From JACZUI01 sp965216725 (lineage in GTDB: Bacteria > Actinomycetota > Acidimicrobiia > Spongiisociales > ZC4RG35): a stretch of DNA of 52,126 bases. The notes under the pieces were generated by a model. The model did no database searches, was not told where the DNA came from, and was given only the letters and a program-made list of their open reading frames with translations. The stretch is from assembly GCA_965216725.1 (NCBI GenBank), contig CBDCGI010000027.1, positions 1 through 52,126 of the forward strand. Direction: 5' to 3'. The translations under genes were made by a program, and so were the position numbers. The first letter of the stretch is position 1; each line of letters opens with the position of its first letter. Positions 33,353-42,666 of this stretch are shown piece after piece.

Positions 33353-36300
33353 ATGACTACTGAGTCAGCGCAGGCGACATACACCATTCGAATCGAGGGC
33401 GACGTATCCGGCATGGTTGCTGCCGGTGACTACGTCTATCAACAGCAAGTAAACGTGGAAGAAGGGGGCCTGGTCTACGTCATTGAAGGGGGACGTGCCC
33501 CATATCAGAAGGTCAAACAGCCCGTACGACTTATCCCCCGCGCAGGCCCGGATCTGATCGGTCGGCGCGAGGAGATGGGTTCACTGATCGACTCGATCAG
33601 GAGCGGAGCGTTCATCGTTGTGTCCGGGCCCCGCGGGATTGGCAAGTCTTTGCTGCTGTCGCATTTTGCGCATGCTGACATGGCTTCCGACTTGGCCTCA
33701 GGCACAGTGCACATGCGCGCCCAATCCGAGTCCTTCGAAGACATCGGCCAACGGCTCTTCTACGCGTTCCACGATTCGCTGCTCCCCACACCATTTGTCG
33801 CTCCTCCAGCTCAGATCCAACGTGAGCTGGCGTCAGTCAAGGCCACGATCATCATCGACGAAATTGGAAACGGCGAAGGGATCGAAACCCTGTTGGATCT
33901 AGCGGCTCATTCCGCGTTCGTCTTTGCCAGTGAGGACCCGTCGGTCCAAAGCGAGGTCGGGATGAGTCTGTCTGGGCTGCCAATTGAGGACTCTGTCGAG
34001 CTATTCAATCGAGAGGTTGAAGGGTCATTCGACGAAGCTGATTTGAGCGAGCTTTGCCGCCTGTTGGCAGGGCATCCTCAGTGTGTCATCCTCGCGGCAC
34101 GGCTGGTAAAGCTTGTCGGAACCCCTCCGGCCGCCCTAGCGGTCGAGCTGGGCTCAACAGATCCCTGCAATGCACTTGCGAACCGGTGTTTGTCGGAACT
34201 GCCAAACGGCCAAGAACGGATCGCTCAACTCCTAGCCGCCCTCAACGGGGCACCGGCCTCGGATCAGATCCTCTCACTGGCGACCAAAATCACTGCCGGG
34301 GAACCACTAGCGGGCCTCCACCAGCGCGGCGTCGCAGTATCGGCATCTCCGACGCACCGGCTCAATCCAAGCCTGCAGAGCGCTGCGGAGGACCTCTGGG
34401 ATTTGAACGCCACGCGAGCCGAGATCGCGGGCATGATCACAGACTGGCTTACGGGGAACGAGAGTGTCAATTCGGACAGTCGGGACCATGCCGTGTGGCT
34501 CCAAACCGGCATCCAAATGGTCGAATGGGCCGATGAGACCAAAAACAACGAAATCGTGCTCTCTCTGGGAGTTGCGTTAGAAGGGCACCTAGCGACTTCC
34601 GGCAGATGGGGGGCATGGCAATCCGTGTTGGAGTCGGTCCAGCGAGCGGCCCTCAACTTGGCAGACGGCCAAGCTGCGTACGCGTTCACGTTGCATCAGC
34701 TTGGCACCAAGGCCCTCTGCTATGGACAAAGATCTCGGGCCGAATTCCTTCTCAACGACGCTCTCCGAATCAGGAAACGCATGGGCCTCGAGTCAGCTGC
34801 CGAGGCGACCCGACACAACCTGGAAGTGCTCAACCTTCCACCCCAGTCACCGGGTGGCAACAAGAAGATCGAGCCGCCCGATCCCAGCCCGACCTCATTC
34901 GCTAAGACGGTTGTAGCGATGGCTATCGGTGCTGCCGTCGCCGTGGGCGGATGGCTCGGTGTGAGTGCACTATTAGCGGGTCAGGGAAAGCTTGACGTCG
35001 AACCTCACGAGCTGAACATGGCTGGCGTCGTAGCGGGATCTGAGGTCACGCAACAGGTCTTCCTGGGGAATAGCGGTGAAGCCGCCTTGATGATTGAGAG
35101 TCTCGAACTGGACGGCAGCACGGCATTTCGAGTCGCGGGCCCATGCGGTCCCGGATCCGAGCTTGACCCTGATGAGTCCTGTGAGCTGCAAATCGCCTTC
35201 GAGCCAGACGAGCCTGGTGAGTACACGGCCGCTCTATTGGTGGTAAGTACCGGCGAAATCGAGGATTTCCGAATCCCAATACGAGGCCAAGCGCTGGCGC
35301 CGGCACGGCTCGAGGTGGCTGCCAGCGTGGTTGATTTTGGCGTGGTTGACGCCGGCCTCGCCGCCGAACGATCGCTTGATTTTGCAAACTCTGGTGATGT
35401 CGCCTTGATCCTCGAGCCCTTGCGACTTGATCGAAGCGAATCCTTCGTTGTTGTTGATACGAACTGCGGTCCGGTACTCGAGCCCCAACGGCAGTGCTCC
35501 GCTGTTCTCCGATTCGCACCCGGGCGCGAAGGCAGTTATTCCGACACACTCACAACGACCTATCAAGGAGGCGAGTCGGTTTCTGTGGAGCTGATCGGCA
35601 TCGGAGTCGGTGAGCCTGAAATCACGATCTCTCCGTCGACGGTCGACTTTGGCGAGTTCAGAGTTGACGAGCCTCAGGCTTTCGAGGCTGTCGTCCAAAA
35701 TGCAGGCACTGCTGACGCGGTCCTTAGCCTTGAACTGGTGGACTCCGAGAGATTCGTTCTTGCGGATCACTCGTGTCGGGGAACTCTTGAGCCCGGCGAT
35801 GGTTGTGTGGCCCGAATCGAGTTCCAGCCTATGACCGTCGATCAAGCGTTGGCCGAGTTTGAAGTCATTACAACTGGGATCGCGGAGATCAGGTATGTAG
35901 CTCCCGAAAAGCGCTATTCCGGTTCGCTCGTCGTCGAGTCTGACCGTGGCCAAAGAGTTGAGGCTCCAGTCACCGGCATAGCGGTAATTCCACTCCCAGA
36001 TCTGGTCGTACAGTTGGACAGCATCGAGGTCGAGGGGTTCGACGACAACGATTTCCCTTTCTATAGCGTGACGGCCGATGTGGCCAATCTGGGATTGTTC
36101 CCGTCGAGCTCAGGAGTACTGGGCGTGCTCGCATCAATCGAAGACGGCGATGATGTTGGCTCCGACACCGGCCTCCTAATTCCCCTTTTAAACACCCAAG
36201 GTGAGCCGATCGCCATCGACAATCTCGAGCCTGGTCAACCAACACGAATCGAAGGCACTCTGGGAGTTCCAATACCGAATCTGGCGACAGGGACACTTAT

Positions 36301-36517
36301 CCGTTTCTCCGCAGTAGTTGACGCGTGTACGACCGAAGAGCTTGTTCCCCCGATTTGCGGGGTACGTGAGCTCAACGAAGAAAACAACTCCTCGAACGTG
36401 GTGGAGTCGACGGTTGGGCCTCGCATCCTCATCGTGTTTCCTTTCCCGATCTTCCCAATAGAGGAAATCTTCATACTGCCGTTTCCGACCACAACCCAGC
36501 CTGAGGTGTTCGAGTAG
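33353..36517 (+). CDS. STAND-type NTPase with transmembrane helix and external Ig-like (ASH/CARDB) domains
   Basis: A 1054-residue protein. Order: an N-terminal motif IRIEGDVSGMVAAGDYV shared with the CHAT protein (~12-28); P-loop NTPase with Walker A GPRGIGKS (92-99) and Walker B TIIIDE (165-170); a helical winged/TPR-like region to ~500; one transmembrane helix (~514-542); three tandem ASH/HYDIN-like beta-sandwich repeats (~546, ~650, ~754), each with a paired C-x~11-C in the D-x-x-x-C pattern; and a CARDB-like domain (~881-1010) ending ELNEENNSS. Topology should be NTPase inside, Ig-like domains outside. The start ATG 33353 has GGGGAGCGAGG upstream. Probable sensor and switch of the operon. 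Confidence 0.88.
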   Translation: MTTESAQATYTIRIEGDVSGMVAAGDYVYQQQVNVEEGGLVYVIEGGRAPYQKVKQPVRLIPRAGPDLIGRREEMGSLIDSIRSGAFIVVSGPRGIGKSLLLSHFAHADMASDLASGTVHMRAQSESFEDIGQRLFYAFHDSLLPTPFVAPPAQIQRELASVKATIIIDEIGNGEGIETLLDLAAHSAFVFASEDPSVQSEVGMSLSGLPIEDSVELFNREVEGSFDEADLSELCRLLAGHPQCVILAARLVKLVGTPPAALAVELGSTDPCNALANRCLSELPNGQERIAQLLAALNGAPASDQILSLATKITAGEPLAGLHQRGVAVSASPTHRLNPSLQSAAEDLWDLNATRAEIAGMITDWLTGNESVNSDSRDHAVWLQTGIQMVEWADETKNNEIVLSLGVALEGHLATSGRWGAWQSVLESVQRAALNLADGQAAYAFTLHQLGTKALCYGQRSRAEFLLNDALRIRKRMGLESAAEATRHNLEVLNLPPQSPGGNKKIEPPDPSPTSFAKTVVAMAIGAAVAVGGWLGVSALLAGQGKLDVEPHELNMAGVVAGSEVTQQVFLGNSGEAALMIESLELDGSTAFRVAGPCGPGSELDPDESCELQIAFEPDEPGEYTAALLVVSTGEIEDFRIPIRGQALAPARLEVAASVVDFGVVDAGLAAERSLDFANSGDVALILEPLRLDRSESFVVVDTNCGPVLEPQRQCSAVLRFAPGREGSYSDTLTTTYQGGESVSVELIGIGVGEPEITISPSTVDFGEFRVDEPQAFEAVVQNAGTADAVLSLELVDSERFVLADHSCRGTLEPGDGCVARIEFQPMTVDQALAEFEVITTGIAEIRYVAPEKRYSGSLVVESDRGQRVEAPVTGIAVIPLPDLVVQLDSIEVEGFDDNDFPFYSVTADVANLGLFPSSSGVLGVLASIEDGDDVGSDTGLLIPLLNTQGEPIAIDNLEPGQPTRIEGTLGVPIPNLATGTLIRFSAVVDACTTEELVPPICGVRELNEENNSSNVVESTVGPRILIVFPFPIFPIEEIFILPFPTTTQPEVFE

Positions 36518-36571
36518 AGCTACGCCTTGGGCTGGAGGCGTATAGTCGAAACCCCATAGGAAGGATGGCGC

Positions 36572-37927
36572 ATGCCATTGGTTTTCATTCACGGCGTGAA
36601 CGTCCGTCGCTCTCCTACGTATCGGACTCGCGTCGGTCTGCGCAAACGCATGTTTGAAAAACGCGTGGTGGAACCTCTCAAAGGCGTCTTCCCCGACCTC
36701 CAGGTAGCCGACGAGATCTACTGGGGCAACCACGGAGCTAAGTACCTATGGGGCCTGCGGTCAGTCCCTTCAATAAGCGTCCTCGAAGATCTCGGCGCCG
36801 GTGAAGCAACAGCGATTTCCGCCTCTGAGCTAGAAAGTCACGCCGAATTGCTAAGCCTTCTCTCTGAGGTACCTACATCTGATGGTGCCCAAGGAGGTCG
36901 ACTTGAGACCTTGGGTGGTACCGAGGACTCAATACTTGTGAAATCCGCCCAAATTGATGGAACCGGAACAGTCGCCTCGGTTGTTAACGCCGAGCGCTGG
37001 GCGCTGATCGACGAAATGGCTGTTGACGATGATCCTGGAACGGCAGCGCTGGACGAAACCGCCTCAAGGAGTGCCGAGGCCGAAGGTGCCCAAATAGCCG
37101 ATCTCCTCATGTCTATGTCCTCGACACTCGGTGATATCAGTCTTCTGGTACCAGCATTTACATCTGCAGGCTCAGACGACGAGGCGATCAATGTCGTCCA
37201 CATGGCGTTGCGGGCCCATCACGAAGGGATCTCGGATGACGCACCTCTGGAAGCACTCGGGGTCGGCGATTGGCTCGGTGACAAACTGAGTGCCCTCGGA
37301 AACGGGGTAAAACGGACAGTCGAATTGGTGCGGCGGCCAAAAGCGAATCTGGCGCGATCGTTGAGCCTGACGGTCCTTTCAAAAGGAAAGGACCCGATCC
37401 TCGACAAGGCAAAGTTCTTTCTGGGAGACATTCTCGAATACGCGGTCCGGGGCTACGCCGAGGATGCTGAGCTCTCAGAAACCGTTGAGCGGGCGCTGTC
37501 AGTGGTTGCAGAGCAACGAAGTCCAACCAATCCGCTGGTCGTAGTCACCCATTCATTTGGCGCATCAGTCTTCTACGACCTTCTGACCACCAGCCGGTTT
37601 ACCGCGCCTGTCGACCTGTGGGTCAGCGTCGGGGCTCAGGTCTCTTTCTTCGCCGAGATGAGGTTCTACAGAAATAGCCCCGACCCAGACGACGTCCCCG
37701 GATCCGACCCAGATCACAACCGGCTAGCGCGGCCCGAGAACGTGAAGAAATGGATCAATGTCTACGACCCCGCCGATGTCCTCAGCTTCCTATATGAGCC
37801 AGTTTTCGAGGGAGTCACTGATATCAAGCTCAAAGACGGAGCCAATGTGACAAACTCGCATGGCGCGTATTGGGGATCGGTAGACTTTTACGAAGCGGTC
37901 AGGGAGGCGTTACAGGAGAGTCCGTGA
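36572..37927 (+). CDS. Alpha/beta-hydrolase effector-like protein
   Basis: A 451-residue alpha/beta hydrolase. The first strand and oxyanion region are VFIHGVN. The nucleophile elbow is VVTHSFGAS (Ser328), the acid is likely Asp399 or Asp402 (NVYDPADVLSF), and the His is His430 (NSHGAYW). A long, acidic, Ser/Ala-rich insert (~65-240) separates the first strand from the catalytic core. No signal peptide. Possible lipase or esterase acting on membrane lipids as the operon's killing arm, which is inference. The start ATG 36572 follows AGGAAGG. Confidence 0.8.
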   Translation: MPLVFIHGVNVRRSPTYRTRVGLRKRMFEKRVVEPLKGVFPDLQVADEIYWGNHGAKYLWGLRSVPSISVLEDLGAGEATAISASELESHAELLSLLSEVPTSDGAQGGRLETLGGTEDSILVKSAQIDGTGTVASVVNAERWALIDEMAVDDDPGTAALDETASRSAEAEGAQIADLLMSMSSTLGDISLLVPAFTSAGSDDEAINVVHMALRAHHEGISDDAPLEALGVGDWLGDKLSALGNGVKRTVELVRRPKANLARSLSLTVLSKGKDPILDKAKFFLGDILEYAVRGYAEDAELSETVERALSVVAEQRSPTNPLVVVTHSFGASVFYDLLTTSRFTAPVDLWVSVGAQVSFFAEMRFYRNSPDPDDVPGSDPDHNRLARPENVKKWINVYDPADVLSFLYEPVFEGVTDIKLKDGANVTNSHGAYWGSVDFYEAVREALQESP

Positions 37928-37958
37928 TGAGGTCGCGGTTCGGAAAGACGAAGCCTCC

Positions 37959-39047
37959 ATGAGCGGCAACAACTACGCGCTGCTTGTAGGCGTGAGCGAA
38001 TACGACGAGGAAGCGCCGCTTCCCGCCTGTTCGGCCGACGCATTGGATGTATACGAAGCGCTTGTGGCCGGACAATTCGATTCAGAGAATGTCTGGTTGC
38101 TCTGCCACGGTGACGACGAACGAATATCAGCACCACCCAGATTTGAGGACATTCTTGACCGGCTCGACGAGATCAAGGACATGGAACTCGATGCAGACGA
38201 TACCGTCCTCTTCTACTTCTCAGGGCACGGGGTGCGTGCCGACGGCGATTATCTGTTGCCTCCCGGCGCCCGGAGAAGAAAACTCGAACGAACCGCTTAC
38301 ACGGTCAAGGAGATAGTGAACGACTACCTGCTCGAGTCTGGCTCGCGGCAGGTGATCTTGATGCTTGACGCCTGCCGCAATGAAATGGGGTCGACCGAGA
38401 AGAGTGGTTCTTCCCCAAAACGCGGAATTGGCAAGGACACGGCTACATACCTCGAAAAGTTGGACACCGAGAGGACCGGGGTAGCCGTTCTGTTCTCCTG
38501 TCTACCCGAAGAGAAGTCTTTCGTGATCGAACACCCCGAGATCGGTGCGCGGAGCTCCTTCTCCAAATGCCTAGCCGATGCGATACGGTCTCCGGAAACC
38601 GTCACGCTGAGAGAAGTCTCCGACTACTTGCTGCTTAGCGTTCCCCGACTCAACCGCGACTTCAACAGACGTCCCCAAAAGCCATATCTAGTTCCCGTTC
38701 CCCACGATCTCGAGAACATTGGCGTGTTCGGCGATCCGCGCGTGTTTCCGTCGGAGGCCGCTCAGGTCATCCACCGTGTCATGGAACTGCAGGATGAGCT
38801 CGGCGACGACCTAGTCGACGAGATCATGGAGTTCGCAGACTCGGCGGAGTGGCATCTCCTGGGACTTCATCTCTACAAGCGAAAGAAACTCAAGACATTG
38901 ACCTCTATCGCCCCCCAGGACCTGACTGAAGCCGATATCAACAAATTCATCGCGTACTGGAAACGAGCCAACAAAGCAGGCCCCATCACCCACGGTCGTG
39001 CGGTTGAACCGCGCGCCGGGCACCCCGAAACCAATCACGAAGCATGA
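37959..39047 (+). CDS. Caspase-like (C14) protease, copy 1
   Basis: A 362-residue bacterial caspase/metacaspase-like protein. It begins NNYALLVGVSEYDE, with catalytic His90 in FYFSGHG and Cys139 in MLDACRN, both intact. A second conserved block is TGVAVLFSCLPEEKSFV. The p20-like domain ends by ~250. The C-terminal ~110 residues are helical (HRVMELQDELGDDLVDEIMEF) and resemble an effector-associated adaptor. The stop overlaps the TPR gene by 4 bp (ATGA), so the two are translationally coupled. Confidence 0.9.
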   Translation: MSGNNYALLVGVSEYDEEAPLPACSADALDVYEALVAGQFDSENVWLLCHGDDERISAPPRFEDILDRLDEIKDMELDADDTVLFYFSGHGVRADGDYLLPPGARRRKLERTAYTVKEIVNDYLLESGSRQVILMLDACRNEMGSTEKSGSSPKRGIGKDTATYLEKLDTERTGVAVLFSCLPEEKSFVIEHPEIGARSSFSKCLADAIRSPETVTLREVSDYLLLSVPRLNRDFNRRPQKPYLVPVPHDLENIGVFGDPRVFPSEAAQVIHRVMELQDELGDDLVDEIMEFADSAEWHLLGLHLYKRKKLKTLTSIAPQDLTEADINKFIAYWKRANKAGPITHGRAVEPRAGHPETNHEA

Positions 39048-40177
39048 CGGCGATTCGTGGTCTGATCTATCTCCTTCAGTCGTATGTGGCTAACACCGTC
39101 GGCATTCGCGAAGGGCTTCGCGACGCCTCCGAGATAGTCGGGTACAAGGGCAGCTCATGGCTCGCAGGTCGATTGGGTGAAAGAGGTGACGTCCTATCGC
39201 AGGACTTCGTTGACAAAGCTAATGACGAGGGAATTGAGCGGTTCGAACGCGGCGACTACGAGGCGGCCGCCGACAAGTTCCGCGAAGTGGTCTCCGAGGA
39301 CTACACCAACTATCAGGGTCTGCGCGGGTTGGGCGCCTCGTACGACAGGCTGGGCGAGCTCGAGCAAGCCGCTTACTACTACGGGGCGGCAACCATCAGC
39401 GCTCCCGAGGACGCGGACCTATGGTTCTACCTTGGTTCAGTTCAGCTAGCGCTGGGTCGAGTAGACGAAGGCATCGAAAACCTCAGGGTGGCAAGAGAGC
39501 TGGAACCGAACGATCTCGTTATCGCCAAGGCGCTAGGCCGCGGTTTGCTTCAAGTGGACCCGGAAGAGGCCCTGACCTTCGTGGACAGCCTGCTGGACCA
39601 GTCAGAACATGACGCCGACCTGTATCTGATACGCGGATACGCTCACGAGGACTTGGGAGAGGGAGAGGCATTGCGACGCGACATCGAGGAGGCGCTAGCA
39701 GCCGAGCCGATGAATGCCGAGGCGCACCACATGGCGTCGGTATCGATACCAACTCTGACTGCCGAGCAAATGCTTGAACACGCGCGGATCGCCAAGCAAG
39801 GCTTCAACGCTCAAGGAAACCTGCCGGGCGAGGCTGAAGCGCTGGGGAACATGGCCTGGGCGCACTATGTCGCGGGCGACTACTCAACCGCAGAGCAGCT
39901 GAGTATTGAGGCCCTGGAGTTGTACGAAGACCTGCCGAACGTCAGATTCAACATTGGACTTGCACGCGTGGCCAGCGGCAACGTTGACGGAGCACGCGAG
40001 GCTTACGAGGACGCTTTGAGTCATGCAACTCTGAGCGATTTACGCGACCACGGATTGGACGATCTCAAAAACCTCATATCTTCTCAGCCCGAAAACCGGG
40101 GCGCCCACGCGATTTTGTCTGAACTGGAAGACAGGGAGCAGCGCTTTGTGAATCGACTTCGCTCCGGGACCCGATAG
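39044..40177 (+). CDS. TPR-repeat protein between two caspase genes
   Basis: A 377-residue helical protein. After a short N-terminal segment (IYLLQSYVANTVGIREGL) it has at least five tetratricopeptide repeats, e.g. GIERFERGDYEAAADKFREV, GASYDRLGELEQAAYYYGAA, and later MAWAHYVAGDYSTAEQLSIE. No membrane segment. TPR partners of caspases typically act as regulators or recruit substrates. It overlaps caspase 1 by 4 bp and its stop shares a base with the start of caspase 2, so the three should be made in fixed ratio. Confidence 0.85.
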   Translation: MTAIRGLIYLLQSYVANTVGIREGLRDASEIVGYKGSSWLAGRLGERGDVLSQDFVDKANDEGIERFERGDYEAAADKFREVVSEDYTNYQGLRGLGASYDRLGELEQAAYYYGAATISAPEDADLWFYLGSVQLALGRVDEGIENLRVARELEPNDLVIAKALGRGLLQVDPEEALTFVDSLLDQSEHDADLYLIRGYAHEDLGEGEALRRDIEEALAAEPMNAEAHHMASVSIPTLTAEQMLEHARIAKQGFNAQGNLPGEAEALGNMAWAHYVAGDYSTAEQLSIEALELYEDLPNVRFNIGLARVASGNVDGAREAYEDALSHATLSDLRDHGLDDLKNLISSQPENRGAHAILSELEDREQRFVNRLRSGTR

Positions 40178-41337
40178 TGGAGCCTTGGTTTGCGATGCCG
40201 GTCGACGGCCCCAAGACACATGCCTTGGTGATAGGCGTAAGTCGTTACGACAACGTTCCGGACCCGCCAGATTTTGCTAATCCGGAGTTACTAGGCATCA
40301 AGCAGGCACAAACGCCGGCTGCCTCTGCCTATCGTTTCGCCCGCTGGCTCCGCGACGACTACAGCCCGCCGAGTGGAGCTTTAGCCAACTTGTGGCTTCT
40401 ACTTTCGGCGTCTGACCTCGAACGCGAGGACACCGATTTGGCCGAAACGGAAGCAGCGGTTCCCAATCCGACCAGGGACAACGTCCAGGCGGCGCTTCTG
40501 CAATGGAAGAACTCCTGTTTAGAGGACCCCGACGATGTCGCCATGATCTACATAAGCGGCCACGGGGTTCAGAAATCGAGCGAAGGGAGTGTGGTCCTGC
40601 TCCAGGATTTCCACGACGAGGGTCAATTGAATGTATTGGAACGGGCCATCGACATGGGCGGAGTCCGTGCAGGGATGTCGAGGAGCGATGCCGCGCAAAC
40701 GCAGTTCTACTTCGTTGACGCGTGTCGCGTCCACCCCGATTTGTTTGACGATTATTGGGATTTGAAACCTGGTTTGAGCATCGACGAGCCCGTTGCCGGA
40801 TACGCACGGATCTCCAAGGTGTTCTTCGGTGCCGCATCAGGTACGACAGCCTTGGGGTTACCCGGAGAAGGGACCCTGTTTTCCATGGCGCTACAGGCGT
40901 GCCTTCAGCGAATGGCAGCGGAGCCGCTCGAAGGGGCAAAATGGGGTGTTACTTCGGAAAGTCTCGCCGCAGCTCTTGACCGCGAAGTGTCACGCCTGGC
41001 TGCCGAGTACGAGGCAGAGCAGACAACCGCTCCAGGAGGGTCGGGCGTGGATACCCCAATCCACGTGTTTGCTGAGCCCCCGGCTGTTGATCTCCGAATC
41101 ACTATCGAGCCACGAAAGGCGGCCCCATTGGCGAAGGCAGACGTATTCGACGGCGATATCGGTGAGTTCCTTCTCAAAGATCGACCCTTCATGCCCGAGG
41201 TCATTGCCCAAATCCCGCCCGGGCAGTATTCAATGGCGGTTCATCTGGAGCAAAACGACCACGGATTCGCCTCCAAGGAGGGGCTCGGGTTGGCTGCCGT
41301 GCCCCCATTGACGGTTAGATCGGTAACGCTGGACTGA
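40177..41337 (+). CDS. Caspase-like (C14) protease, copy 2
   Basis: A 386-residue caspase-like protease distinct from copy 1. THALVIGVSRYDN opens the fold, the catalytic His129 is in YISGHGV and Cys183 in FVDACRV. A long insertion (~60-115) separates the first strand from the His strand. The C-terminal ~110 residues (after ~275) look beta-rich (VDLRITIEPRKA, then PPGQYSMAVHL). Start GTG 40177 overlaps the TPR stop by one base; its own stop overlaps the next ATG by one base. Confidence 0.9.
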   Translation: MEPWFAMPVDGPKTHALVIGVSRYDNVPDPPDFANPELLGIKQAQTPAASAYRFARWLRDDYSPPSGALANLWLLLSASDLEREDTDLAETEAAVPNPTRDNVQAALLQWKNSCLEDPDDVAMIYISGHGVQKSSEGSVVLLQDFHDEGQLNVLERAIDMGGVRAGMSRSDAAQTQFYFVDACRVHPDLFDDYWDLKPGLSIDEPVAGYARISKVFFGAASGTTALGLPGEGTLFSMALQACLQRMAAEPLEGAKWGVTSESLAAALDREVSRLAAEYEAEQTTAPGGSGVDTPIHVFAEPPAVDLRITIEPRKAAPLAKADVFDGDIGEFLLKDRPFMPEVIAQIPPGQYSMAVHLEQNDHGFASKEGLGLAAVPPLTVRSVTLD

Positions 41338-42536
41338 TGGGTATCGGGAAGGTCAGTTTCGAGATTTCCGAGCTGGAGCACTTAGGGGCCGCGCCTTTTG
41401 AAGCCGATGTTTCGGTCGAGGTTGACGTTTTCAACTCGGACCTAGAGCTGGTTACCAAAGCAAGGTCAAGGCAGACAATCGAGCTGGAGGAGGGCAGCTA
41501 CTCGATTGCTGCCACGATGCCCGACGGGAGCCGGGTCACCGATCTGGTGAACGTGGAGAGCGACTCCACTGCTGCTGTGCTCCTCCATTGGCAGCAGACC
41601 GCCAAGTCGCAGGCAGCTGCCAAGGCGCGGATGCGTTCAGTTTCCAAATCCGGCAAGGGAACAGCGGCGCAGAGTTTCGACCTTCGTTTTATCGAGTGGA
41701 AGGACGGTTGGGTCCCACTCGCTCAGATTCCAACGGTCGAGGTGCTCGATGTCGATAAGTCAGCTCTCGAACTCGTAGTTTCAATGCGGATTCACCTCGT
41801 GCCAGGCGACTTAAGGGAGGTTGTTCGTTTTGCCGAGATCAACATCGCGGGCATGGGACGGACAGCGGTGTCACTCCCATTAGCTCCTGCCACCGACGCA
41901 GAAGTCTGCCAACTGGACCTAGCCATCGCCCCAGCACATGTCGAGACTTCGTTCCGCTTTCTTGGTTCCCCCGAGGCAGAGTTGACAGCGCGTCTCCTTG
42001 AGAGCCGACAAGTAGATGAAGCGGCAAACGTCGGGGTACTGAAAGCATTACTTGCAGGGAAGCGACGTGATCCCATAGGAGCAACCCTGGCCGCTCTTGC
42101 CTTGCACAAGAAGGGTGAGGCCGACGAGCAAACCGAGGAGTGGACGGGGAACCTAGCTGATTGGTTTTCTTGGATCCCGGATGCCCATGTGTTGAGGTCG
42201 GCTGCATTCGCCCGTGCTCGTGACCTGAACGCAACATTGACGGCGGCCGAAAAGGCTGTGAAGGCAGGGCCCCCACTTTTGACAGACTCGGGCTCGATTC
42301 TCGACTCGACGCTCCGAGACCTCGCTAGGGGTTCAACCTACGGTGACAGTGGATTCGACTCTGAAGATAAGGCGTTCAGCCTCCTGAAACGTCATGGTCA
42401 GTGGTTTCGCCACTCCGATCTGAGCGAGTTGATGACGACAGTTCGAAACGTGAGTGAGGTCGGCGCTGTCGGTGAGGGATGGCGCACTTTCAGAGTCCCA
42501 AATCGAGTACTCGATCCCTCGTCCTATTGGGTCTAG
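41337..42536 (+). CDS. Unknown protein, last gene of the protease/NTPase operon
   Basis: A 399-residue protein without a family that I can name. Residues 1-90 look like a beta-sandwich (KVSFEISELEHL, QTIELEEGSYSIAATMPDG), similar in pattern to the C-terminal part of caspase 2 and to PEGA/Ig-type modules. A basic linker (AKARMRSVSKSGKG) follows, then a second beta region to ~210, and a helical C-terminus from ~215 with HEAT/TPR-like periodicity. No signal peptide or membrane segment. The start shares a base with the caspase 2 stop, so it is probably an obligate partner or substrate of that caspase. Confidence 0.7.
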   Translation: MGIGKVSFEISELEHLGAAPFEADVSVEVDVFNSDLELVTKARSRQTIELEEGSYSIAATMPDGSRVTDLVNVESDSTAAVLLHWQQTAKSQAAAKARMRSVSKSGKGTAAQSFDLRFIEWKDGWVPLAQIPTVEVLDVDKSALELVVSMRIHLVPGDLREVVRFAEINIAGMGRTAVSLPLAPATDAEVCQLDLAIAPAHVETSFRFLGSPEAELTARLLESRQVDEAANVGVLKALLAGKRRDPIGATLAALALHKKGEADEQTEEWTGNLADWFSWIPDAHVLRSAAFARARDLNATLTAAEKAVKAGPPLLTDSGSILDSTLRDLARGSTYGDSGFDSEDKAFSLLKRHGQWFRHSDLSELMTTVRNVSEVGAVGEGWRTFRVPNRVLDPSSYWV

Positions 42537-42554
42537 GCCATTCAGAAGACGCCA

Positions 42555-42587
42555 ACGTGTCGCCGAGCCCCGGAATAGGTGCGGTTG
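42555..42587 (+). repeat. Dispersed cassette-border repeat, left-truncated copy
   Basis: ACGTGTCGCCGAGCCCCGGA then ATAGGTGCGGTTG. It matches the right half of the border repeat and sits between the operon end and the DUF4160 module. The tandem duplication breakpoint lies within it. Confidence 0.7.
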
Positions 42588-42666
42588 AGGTGCCCGCTGA
42601 TGACACGGATGATGACCGGTGAATAGTGATGTCAAACATGTCACTCGCGATTCGTACGGTGGATAC

